From an uncultured Eubacteriales bacterium (GTDB lineage Bacteria; Bacillota; Clostridia; Oscillospirales; Acutalibacteraceae), in the NCBI GenBank assembly GCA_948762645.1, contig CAQBRY010000001.1, forward strand, positions 5,762-31,292: a stretch of 25,531 nt of DNA, written 5' to 3'. The position numbers were made by a program, and so were the translations under genes. Shown piece by piece: positions 9,651 through 15,787 of this stretch (position 1 is its first letter; each line of letters opens with the position of its first letter). Below the pieces are notes generated by a model. It did not search any database. It was not told the origin of the DNA and saw nothing but the letters and a program-made list of their open reading frames with translations.

Positions 9651-9676
9651 TATATAAAAGATATATATATATATTA
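9651..9676 (-). repeat. AT-dinucleotide tract upstream of the 8733-9626 gene
   Basis: Runs of TA/AT dinucleotides (9651-9656 and 9660-9674) lie 25-50 nt upstream of the ATG, in the same relative place as the AT promoters of the two other orphans. No convincing -35 box is visible: the equivalent position reads GCGACG on the minus strand. This could be a decayed or different promoter. Confidence 0.5.
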
Positions 9677-9771
9677 ATAAATACGTCGCCTAATTATTGG
9701 AATTTTTATTATTTTTCAACATTATAATTTATAATAAATAAAGTGAGAGCATTAATATTTAAAGCCATTTT

Positions 9772-10599
9772 TTATTCAGGCTTTATTATCATACATATTC
9801 GTGCAGCTTCTTTTTTCAATTTATTAGTTTTGAATGATAAAAGACCTGCTTGTTTTTGATTATAATATTTTTTCCCCAACCCATTGCATAGATCGCAAAA
9901 TCCCCTCAGACTTTCAATGTCACATTGTAAATAATCTTTTGTGCTTTTAATTACTTCTTTAATTTCTGAAATAGTCTTGTCTAGTTCTACAAATAATTGT
10001 TTTTCCTTATTAATTGTCTCTGACTTTTCATTAGATAAATCTTTAATTTTAGAATTACGATCGTGTTCCTTAATAGCTGCATTAACTGCTTCAAATTGCA
10101 TTCGGGCAGCATCAGCACCGGCCTCAGCACTATTAGCGGCTTCAAAACGCTGCATTGCAGAAACTTCTTCTGACGATGCCTGAGATTTTAATCTATTAAT
10201 ATTTTTTTCCAAATCACGAATACGTTCTTTATATTTCATACTTTTCTCTCCAAAAAATTTATAAGTTTTGTTATCGAGAACACTGTAAAGTTTAGCATTC
10301 AATTGATTAAACTTATTTAATACACTGAAATCGGAAGGTTTAATACTATAAAATTTAAGCTGAATATATCCATTTACTAAAGTATGGGTCATAGATTCAA
10401 ATAGACTTACTTCATTACGTGTAAGCCAAGAATCACGAAGTAACCTTAATACTCCGTCTTTTCCAAATAAAACTTTCAATGTTTGAGGTGTTGCCACAAT
10501 CTCTTTGCTGCCATAAAGCTTGTACTTTTTTAAAAGTTCTTCTGCCTTTCCTGCATTAGTCCATGATTTCGTTTCATTTACCTTATGATTACTTCCCAT
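9772..10599 (-). CDS. Orphan coiled-coil protein; paralogue of the 8733-9626 protein
   Basis: The protein has 275 residues if started at the ATG at 10599. A first in-frame ATG at 10608 lies only 1-2 nt from the AGGAGG ribosome site, too close. The second is about 10 nt away and gives MGSN, aligning with MGTN of the paralogue. Shared blocks are WTNAGKAEELLKKYK and LKVLFGKDGVLRLL near the N-terminus, and GFCDLCNGLGKKYYNQKQ near the C-terminus. In place of the paralogue's hydrophobic hairpin, residues about 120-220 are a charged heptad-like coiled coil with an Ala/Glu mini-repeat (QRFEAANSA / MQFEAVNAA). It has no signal peptide, membrane segment or known family. Its promoter is the AT-tract element at 10632-10664. 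Confidence 0.75.
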   Translation of the reverse strand: MGSNHKVNETKSWTNAGKAEELLKKYKLYGSKEIVATPQTLKVLFGKDGVLRLLRDSWLTRNEVSLFESMTHTLVNGYIQLKFYSIKPSDFSVLNKFNQLNAKLYSVLDNKTYKFFGEKSMKYKERIRDLEKNINRLKSQASSEEVSAMQRFEAANSAEAGADAARMQFEAVNAAIKEHDRNSKIKDLSNEKSETINKEKQLFVELDKTISEIKEVIKSTKDYLQCDIESLRGFCDLCNGLGKKYYNQKQAGLLSFKTNKLKKEAARICMIIKPE

Positions 10600-10631
10600 A
10601 AAATTCATACCTCCTTAGATGATTTGTTTAT

Positions 10632-10664
10632 ATTATATATATATATATATATATATATTGTCAA
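10632..10664 (-). promoter_or_regulatory. Promoter with (AT)12 spacer, probable slippage switch
   Basis: Read on the minus strand: TTGACA (10664-10659), then an uninterrupted run of about 12 AT units that runs into TATAAT (10637-10632). The spacer is 21 nt, 4 longer than optimal. Loss of two AT units would give 17. Sigma-A boxes matching the consensus at all 12 positions make the assignment strong; variability is inferred from the simple repeat. Confidence 0.7.
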
Positions 10665-10711
10665 ATATTTTATTTATTTACACAAATGTAATTTTTTATA
10701 AATTGCAATTT

Positions 10712-10743
10712 ATGACAAATTTATTGTATCCCTTGAATATAAT
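10712..10743 (+). promoter_or_regulatory. Candidate spoIIG promoter with Spo0A-like box
   Basis: ATGACA (10712-10717) and TATAAT (10738-10743) are separated by 20 nt. The Bacillus subtilis spoIIG promoter also has an unusually long gap and needs Spo0A. The reverse complement of 10711-10720 reads ATTTGTCATA, close to the Spo0A box consensus TTTGTCRAAA. The position fits a Spo0A-dependent promoter, but the box is imperfect. Confidence 0.4.
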
Positions 10744-10773
10744 TAAATATAACAAATAATTTTAAGGGGAAAT

Positions 10774-11640
10774 ATGTACCAAACAATTTACATAGATATT
10801 CTTATATCAGTCAACCTATTTATAAACTATTTCACACTAAAAGCTACGTCAAAATTTCTATACATAAAATCAAATAAAATGAAAATGATACTCGCCGCAC
10901 TACTTGGAGCAATATATTCCTTATATATTTTGCTTCCTTATAAAAATATATTCAGCTCAATGATTATAAAATTTTTAATGTCAGTGACCATCATATTAGT
11001 AGCTTTTGGAATAAAAAATAAAAAAAATTTAATAAAATGTACAGTTTGCTTTTACTCAATCAATTTCGCGTTCTCAGGATGTATTTTGGCACTATGGTTT
11101 ATATTCAGGCTCGATGGATTAATAGTAAGCAACGGTATGGTTTACTTTAATGTTTCCCCTTTAATACTCATAATTTTGACTGTCTTATCATATACTCTTA
11201 TAAGTATTATAAATAAATTTATAGGTAAACAAGAAAATACCTCGCTTTATAAAAAAATACATATCAGCATATCAAATAAAAATATAGACCTTAACGCTAA
11301 AATTGATACGGGTAATAATTTAAAAGAACCTTTTTCTAATTTACCTGTAATAGTTGTAAACCGAGAGAAAATAAATAGTCTTATACCCCAAGATATTCAA
11401 CTATTAACCTCTCAAGATCTATTAAACCCTGAAAAAATTAAAAATCTTTCGACTAAATTAAGAGTAGTTCCCTTTAAGACAATCTCTGGAGAAGGGATAC
11501 TCCCCGCCTTTAAGCCGGATTACATAACAATATATGATAATAATTCTGAAATTCAAAAAGAAGTATATATAGCAATTTGCAAAGAAGAAATATTAGATCC
11601 TAAATACGATGCATTAATTAATCCTGAAATACTTAAGTAA
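10774..11640 (+). CDS. spoIIGA: SpoIIGA, membrane aspartic protease that activates sigma-E
   Basis: This 288-residue protein opens with IYIDILISVNLFINYFTL and has about five membrane segments in the first 150 residues, as in the family. A cytoplasmic domain follows with the aspartic-protease signature KIDTGNNLKEPFSNLPVIVV; Asp178 is the predicted catalytic residue. SpoIIGA sits in the sporulation septum and cleaves pro-sigma-E in the mother cell after a signal from the forespore (SpoIIR). The ATG has AAGGGG upstream. sigE follows 32 nt downstream, the standard arrangement. The length and the C-terminus (ALINPEILK) look intact. Confidence 0.93.
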   Translation: MYQTIYIDILISVNLFINYFTLKATSKFLYIKSNKMKMILAALLGAIYSLYILLPYKNIFSSMIIKFLMSVTIILVAFGIKNKKNLIKCTVCFYSINFAFSGCILALWFIFRLDGLIVSNGMVYFNVSPLILIILTVLSYTLISIINKFIGKQENTSLYKKIHISISNKNIDLNAKIDTGNNLKEPFSNLPVIVVNREKINSLIPQDIQLLTSQDLLNPEKIKNLSTKLRVVPFKTISGEGILPAFKPDYITIYDNNSEIQKEVYIAICKEEILDPKYDALINPEILK

Positions 11641-11672
11641 AATATATTTTAAAATCAAGGAGATGCAGTTTA

Positions 11673-12404
11673 ATGAACTTTATTGTCAAAATTAAACAGA
11701 AAATTTTATCTTGGTATATTTATTCTTTTAAAAAATTGTTTGTATATTTAAAAAAAGACGTCCATTATATAAACGGACCTGAAGTACTTCCTCCCCCTCT
11801 TACTAAAGCACAGGAATCAGAAATTATGGCAAAAATCGTGGCAGGTGACAACACTGTAAGAGAACTTCTTATAACACATAATTTAAGACTCGTAGTATAC
11901 ATAGCCAAAAAATTCGATACTTTAGGTGCATGTGTTGAAGATTTAATATCTATAGGTACAATAGGGCTTATTAAAGCTGTAAATACATTTTGTCCGGAAA
12001 GAAACATTAAACTCGCTACCTATGCTTCAAGATGTATAGAAAACGAAATACTTATGTATCTTAGGAAAAGTTCTCAGCTGAAAAATGAGACTTCCATAGA
12101 CGAGCCCCTAAATACAGATTGGGACGGCAATGAACTTTTACTTTCAGATATATTAGGAAGCGATAACGACTCTGTGGGGGTAAAATTAGAGCAGGAAGTG
12201 GAGTGTACGTTACTATCTCAGGCAATTGATAAACTATCCTCTAGAGATAAGTCAATAATGGAGTTTAGGTTTGGACTTTCAGGAAATAAAGAACATACCC
12301 AAAAGGAAGTTGCCGACCTTATGGGTATATCCCAGTCCTATATCTCAAGGCTGGAAAAAAGAATTATAGACAAATTAAAAAAAGATTTGGAAAAAGTATC
12401 TTAA
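11673..12404 (+). CDS. sigE: RNA polymerase sporulation sigma factor sigma-E (pro-form)
   Basis: The 243 residues are near-collinear with Bacillus sigma-E. They comprise a basic amphipathic pro-sequence (about residues 1-31) ending before YINGPEVLPPPL, region 2 with NLRLVVYIAKKF, DLISIGTIGLIKAVNTF and LATYASRCIENEILMYLR, and region 4 with the helix-turn-helix QKEVADLMGISQSYISRLEKR. SpoIIGA would remove the pro-sequence near residue 31. AAGGAG lies upstream of the ATG. In most spore formers sigG follows; here the stop codon overlaps the stop of a minus-strand orphan gene by 3-4 nt and no sigG is in the window. Confidence 0.96.
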   Translation: MNFIVKIKQKILSWYIYSFKKLFVYLKKDVHYINGPEVLPPPLTKAQESEIMAKIVAGDNTVRELLITHNLRLVVYIAKKFDTLGACVEDLISIGTIGLIKAVNTFCPERNIKLATYASRCIENEILMYLRKSSQLKNETSIDEPLNTDWDGNELLLSDILGSDNDSVGVKLEQEVECTLLSQAIDKLSSRDKSIMEFRFGLSGNKEHTQKEVADLMGISQSYISRLEKRIIDKLKKDLEKVS

Positions 12405-13228
12405 AGGACATTTTTATTTTTGCTTTTTCTTATTTTGTCCAAATAGTATTGTGTATTTTTAATTGCCCAATACAAAAAAGAATAATGATTTTCTTCTAGA
12501 TCATGTCCACCGTTAAATTTCACAAGGTCAACTAATGGACCATTTTCTTTAACTATGTCAGATATTATATCATAAATACTCTGAAAATATGTTAAAGATA
12601 CTTTACTATATACAGACTTAAAGAATTCGTCTACATTCCTACAATTCTCTATAGCTCGGTTCCATAATTTAAGAAGATCCTTTGCATCTGAGTTATGTCG
12701 GTATTTATTTTTCTTTTCCTTATTTTTAGAATGGCTTATTAACTCTTTATTTAAATAATTAAGATCTTTTTTTAATTTCTGATCTAATCTTTTTTCTTCT
12801 GCTTTTTCTTTTTTTAATGCTTCTTCTGCTTCGGATTGTACTTGGGATATTGATAATTTTATGGAGATTCGAACCTTATCACAAGCTTTAGACATGTCTT
12901 TCCAATATTTAGCAGTTCCTATTCCTACAAATACGCTTCCTATTATCAATTTATGTTTAGCTAAATCATCAAGACATTTTTTTATTTTTTCAGCCCTCTG
13001 AAGTTGTTCATCAAGGTCCTCTGGTATTTCTGATTCCAAAGCGTTCCAGAGAGGCTCCACAATATCATTTTCCCTATTAAGTAGTTTAGTATCATTTTTT
13101 ATATAATTTTTCAAATCGCTCATAGCCTGATACATTCCAGTGTCACCGAGAGTTAAGTCTTCTGCTGATTTAATGCTTGTAAATTTTTTACAAAAATTTG
13201 ATAATAATGTATTAAAAAAATCCGCCAT
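12401..13228 (-). CDS. Orphan leaderless helical protein
   Basis: The protein has 275 residues from the ATG at 13228, which follows AGAGGTG by 7 nt; an in-frame GTG at 13237 overlaps that ribosome site and is unlikely. I recognise no family. It has no signal peptide. One weak hydrophobic stretch (HKLIIGSVFVGIGTAKYW, about residues 92-109) is followed by a strongly charged Lys/Glu coiled coil (about 125-170), then a helical C-terminal half rich in Asn, Asp and Tyr. It shares a promoter design with the orphan at 9772-10599 but I see no clear sequence similarity. It ends inside the stop codon of sigE, so any read-through of either gene would give antisense RNA to the other. Confidence 0.7.
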   Translation of the reverse strand: MADFFNTLLSNFCKKFTSIKSAEDLTLGDTGMYQAMSDLKNYIKNDTKLLNRENDIVEPLWNALESEIPEDLDEQLQRAEKIKKCLDDLAKHKLIIGSVFVGIGTAKYWKDMSKACDKVRISIKLSISQVQSEAEEALKKEKAEEKRLDQKLKKDLNYLNKELISHSKNKEKKNKYRHNSDAKDLLKLWNRAIENCRNVDEFFKSVYSKVSLTYFQSIYDIISDIVKENGPLVDLVKFNGGHDLEENHYSFLYWAIKNTQYYLDKIRKSKNKNVL

Positions 13229-13259
13229 ATTAATCACCTCTTAATATATTTTCATATAA

Positions 13260-13290
13260 ATTATATATATATATATATATTAAATGTCAA
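13260..13290 (-). promoter_or_regulatory. Second AT-spacer promoter, for the 12401-13228 orphan
   Basis: Read on the minus strand: TTGACA (13290-13285), TTTA, then an uninterrupted alternating AT run (13280-13262) leading into TATAAT (13265-13260). The spacer is 19 nt; loss of a single AT unit would make it 17. The gene's ribosome site begins about 20 nt downstream of the -10. Confidence 0.7.
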
Positions 13291-13337
13291 GATTTTTATA
13301 AATTTAGCAAATTTTATGTTTTATCTATACAATTTTA

Positions 13338-13787
13338 TTATTTCCTTAATTTGCCAAAAAAATCTTTTAAAATTTGAGAGCATTCTTCCTTTAATACTTC
13401 ATTTAAAATTTTAGGTCTATGATTATACGGCAAATCAAATAAGTTTATAATTGATCCGCATGAACCCGATTTTGGGTCACTTGCACCATAAATTACTCTG
13501 GATATTCTCGCATTAATAATTGCACCCGCACACATAGCACATGGTTCCAAAGTAACATAAAGATGGCAGTCTATCAACCGCCATCTTTTTAAATATTTAC
13601 ATGCTCCATTTATCGCTTCGATTTCCGCATGGTACAATGCGTTATTTAACTTCTCCCTTTTATTATATCCGCTTGAAATCACTATATTATTATAAACGAT
13701 TACGGCTCCGACCGGTACTTCATCCAAGTTAGCCGCAGTCTTAGCCTGATCTATGGCTAAATACATATATTTTTCGTCCTGCGTCAT
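13338..13787 (-). CDS. tadA: tRNA-specific adenosine deaminase TadA
   Basis: This 149-residue zinc deaminase has the full signature: His53-Ala-Glu55 (HAEIEA) and Pro-Cys83-x-x-Cys86 (EPCAMCAGAI). The Zn ligands are His53, Cys83 and Cys86 and the proton shuttle is Glu55. TadA converts adenosine 34 to inosine in the anticodon of tRNA-Arg(ACG). The length is normal and the N-terminus (YMYLAIDQAKTAANLDEVPVGAVIV) is typical. It begins 20 nt after the stop of the transporter gene with AAAGGA upstream, so the two form an operon. No clear terminator follows, so transcripts may run on into the orphan gene at 12401-13228. Confidence 0.95.
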   Translation of the reverse strand: MTQDEKYMYLAIDQAKTAANLDEVPVGAVIVYNNIVISSGYNKREKLNNALYHAEIEAINGACKYLKRWRLIDCHLYVTLEPCAMCAGAIINARISRVIYGASDPKSGSCGSIINLFDLPYNHRPKILNEVLKEECSQILKDFFGKLRK

Positions 13788-13807
13788 AATAACTATCCTT
13801 TAATGAT

Positions 13808-15001
13808 TTAATTTTCCTCTTTATCAGTTTGAATATCATAATATTCTCTTTTTATATTAACTATACATTCATAAGAACTATCTATTACTTTTATACTTCT
13901 TTCTAAAGAACTTATAATCTCTTCATCTTTAGAATCCAGATCATATGGTATAAATAAATCAAATATTATTTTTGAAAAAGTATACCCCTGGACTATCCTA
14001 AGGTCACAAACTCTTGCTTTAGGATGAATCAACTTTACCATTTCAGATATTTTACGCCTTATCTCATTTACGAATTCGTCATCAACTACTATTGGGTCAA
14101 GATGGATAATCGCCTGACAATTAAATTCCTTTTTTAATCTATTTTCAATAGTGTCAATAATCTCATGAAGCTTTATAATATCTACGTTTGACGGCATCTC
14201 TACATGCAGTGAAATGATACTCTTAGTAGGACCGTAATTATGAACCATTAACTCATGTACGCCAACAACATGTTCATAAGAAAGTACCAATTTATTTATC
14301 TTACTTATTAAATCCGGATCAGGGGCCGTACCTAAAAGAGGGTTTAAAGATTCATTAAGCATAGTAATACCTGTAAAAATTATGAATCCTGATACTAAAA
14401 CTCCTACATAAGCATCTATACTGATATTTGTAAAATATGTAAAAATCATACTAAGGACTATCGCAGTAGTTGCAACTACATCTATTAAACAATCTGCAGC
14501 AGTGGCCTTCATCGCAGAAGACCTTAAAATTTTTCCAAGCTTAGTATTAAAAAGCGACATCCACAATTTTAAACATAAAGAAAGTACTAAAATAATCAAT
14601 GATGTTATATCTAGGCGGACATCCTCCGGAGAAAAAATTTTCTCCACAGACGATTTAATAAAGCCAAGGCCAGTAATAATTATTGCAACAGATATTATAA
14701 GACCAGATATATATTCTATTCTTCCATGACCAAAAGGATGCTTCTTATCTGCAGGATTTTCAGCCATTTTAAAGCACACCAATGTTACTATGGAAGATCC
14801 GGCATCGGCTAAATTATTAAATGCGTCTGCGCCAACAGCAATAGAAGAAGTGACCACACCAACAAATAACTTTGCCAAAAAAAGTACGGTATTACATATA
14901 ATACCAGCTACTCCACTTAAAACACCAAATTGTTTTCTTGTCCGTGGGTCTTCCACATTGTATTTTTTATCTATAAATTTATTTATAATAAAATTAGTCA
15001 T
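13808..15001 (-). CDS. Cation diffusion facilitator family metal efflux transporter
   Basis: The 397 residues have six predicted membrane segments and the family signature HPFGHGR (88-94). Metal-site motifs are Asn62-x3-Asp66 in DAFNNLAD (segment 2) and Asp170-x3-Asp174 in DCLID (segment 5). The absence of the His-x3-Asp pattern of zinc exporters favours manganese or iron over zinc, but substrate is inference. A cytoplasmic domain follows (about residues 215-300), then an extra C-terminal part of about 90 residues, as in many clostridial members. The protein would exchange metal for protons at the cytoplasmic membrane. The ATG at 15001 is preceded by an AT run with no recognisable ribosome site, so initiation may be weak. 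tadA follows 20 nt downstream. Confidence 0.92.
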   Translation of the reverse strand: MTNFIINKFIDKKYNVEDPRTRKQFGVLSGVAGIICNTVLFLAKLFVGVVTSSIAVGADAFNNLADAGSSIVTLVCFKMAENPADKKHPFGHGRIEYISGLIISVAIIITGLGFIKSSVEKIFSPEDVRLDITSLIILVLSLCLKLWMSLFNTKLGKILRSSAMKATAADCLIDVVATTAIVLSMIFTYFTNISIDAYVGVLVSGFIIFTGITMLNESLNPLLGTAPDPDLISKINKLVLSYEHVVGVHELMVHNYGPTKSIISLHVEMPSNVDIIKLHEIIDTIENRLKKEFNCQAIIHLDPIVVDDEFVNEIRRKISEMVKLIHPKARVCDLRIVQGYTFSKIIFDLFIPYDLDSKDEEIISSLERSIKVIDSSYECIVNIKREYYDIQTDKEEN

Positions 15002-15107
15002 ATATATATTTTAGCATTAAACTAAATAAAATAACAATATATTTATATTATAAAAAACCTAAATATTTATAAAAATGACTTTTACTAACTATTAAATATA
15101 TAAAATA

Positions 15108-15704
15108 CTAAAAGCATGTGGGAAGAGGATCACACGATATACTTTTAGGTGGTTCTGGAATAATCGTCTTATTGCATTCCTTATCATTTTCAAAGGCCGA
15201 TTCCCCTAATGAATCTAAAAATTCAAATTCATTTAAAACATAAGACATAGAATATCTATAGTATCTTGGCATAACCTCCAAATCAGTCCAGGACTTATCG
15301 GCTAACTTTAGTCCAAGACTCCACTTATACGCTAGATAATTGTATCTGTTTTTAACGCTTACTTCATTTTTGCCGGAAATAAATTCGGCAATAATCCTCC
15401 ATTTAGGACCATAATTTTTATATAAACTTATTAAAAGGTCATCAGAATAATCATCCCAAGGAGTATCTTTGTCATCGCTAAGATAATTTTTCCAACGTTC
15501 TCTACATTGTCTTGGGTTACGAGTAAGTACAAACTCTTCAGACACCCTTTTCCACGCTTTTTTCCCTAACCGGGAAACTCCGATTTTAAGTTTTGCATCT
15601 TCATCGGATGACCATCTTCCTTTATTGTACTGTGCAAATACAGAAAAAATACACATACTTAACCCACATAAAAAAATAAATACCAAACTAAATATTTTCT
15701 TCAA
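15108..15704 (-). CDS. Secreted protein with two eukaryotic-type Myb/SANT repeats
   Basis: The 198 residues start at TTG (15704), with AAAGGAAAG upstream. Residues 1-24 are a clear Sec signal peptide ending VFA. Repeat 1 (about 28-75) has Trp31, Trp51 and Trp71 with exactly 19 residues between them, and the recognition helix RNPRQCRERWKNYL. Repeat 2 (about 81-128) has Trp83, Trp102 and Tyr121, with KNYGPKWRIIAEFI and VKNRYNYL. This is the R2R3 arrangement of eukaryotic Myb proteins; the RNPRQCRERW-x-NYL string resembles parabasalid Myb proteins as I remember them. The C-terminal 70 residues are unrelated and end in SISCDPLPTCF. A DNA-binding domain behind a secretion signal suggests an effector delivered to a eukaryotic host, possibly to its nucleus. 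That role is inference; transfer from a eukaryote is the simplest origin. Confidence 0.85.
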   Translation of the reverse strand: MKKIFSLVFIFLCGLSMCIFSVFAQYNKGRWSSDEDAKLKIGVSRLGKKAWKRVSEEFVLTRNPRQCRERWKNYLSDDKDTPWDDYSDDLLISLYKNYGPKWRIIAEFISGKNEVSVKNRYNYLAYKWSLGLKLADKSWTDLEVMPRYYRYSMSYVLNEFEFLDSLGESAFENDKECNKTIIPEPPKSISCDPLPTCF

Positions 15705-15726
15705 TTATAAACTTTCCTTTCAAATT

Positions 15727-15752
15727 TAATCATAATAATATTATTATGATTA
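15727..15752. promoter_or_regulatory. 26-bp perfect palindrome upstream of the Myb gene
   Basis: TAATCATAATAAT and its exact complement ATTATTATGATTA abut with no spacer. The palindrome covers the -10 region of the putative Myb promoter, so it could be an operator. It could instead act as an AT-rich hairpin at the end of the upstream surface-protein gene, but no T run follows. Confidence 0.55.
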
Positions 15753-15767
15753 CCCAGCCATTGTCAA
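15738..15767 (-). promoter_or_regulatory. Putative promoter of the secreted Myb-like gene
   Basis: On the minus strand: TTGACA (15767-15762), 18-nt spacer, TAATAT (15743-15738). The -35 is a perfect match, the -10 is weak and lies inside the palindrome. It sits 21 nt after the stop of the upstream gene, giving the Myb gene its own transcription start. Confidence 0.5.
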
Positions 15768-15787
15768 TGCCTCGATAAAATATTAGT

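Noticed and set aside
13338..15001. Mobile-element origin of the minus-strand island
   Set aside because: No transposase, inverted terminal repeats or target duplications seen; tadA and the transporter are ordinary clostridial genes.
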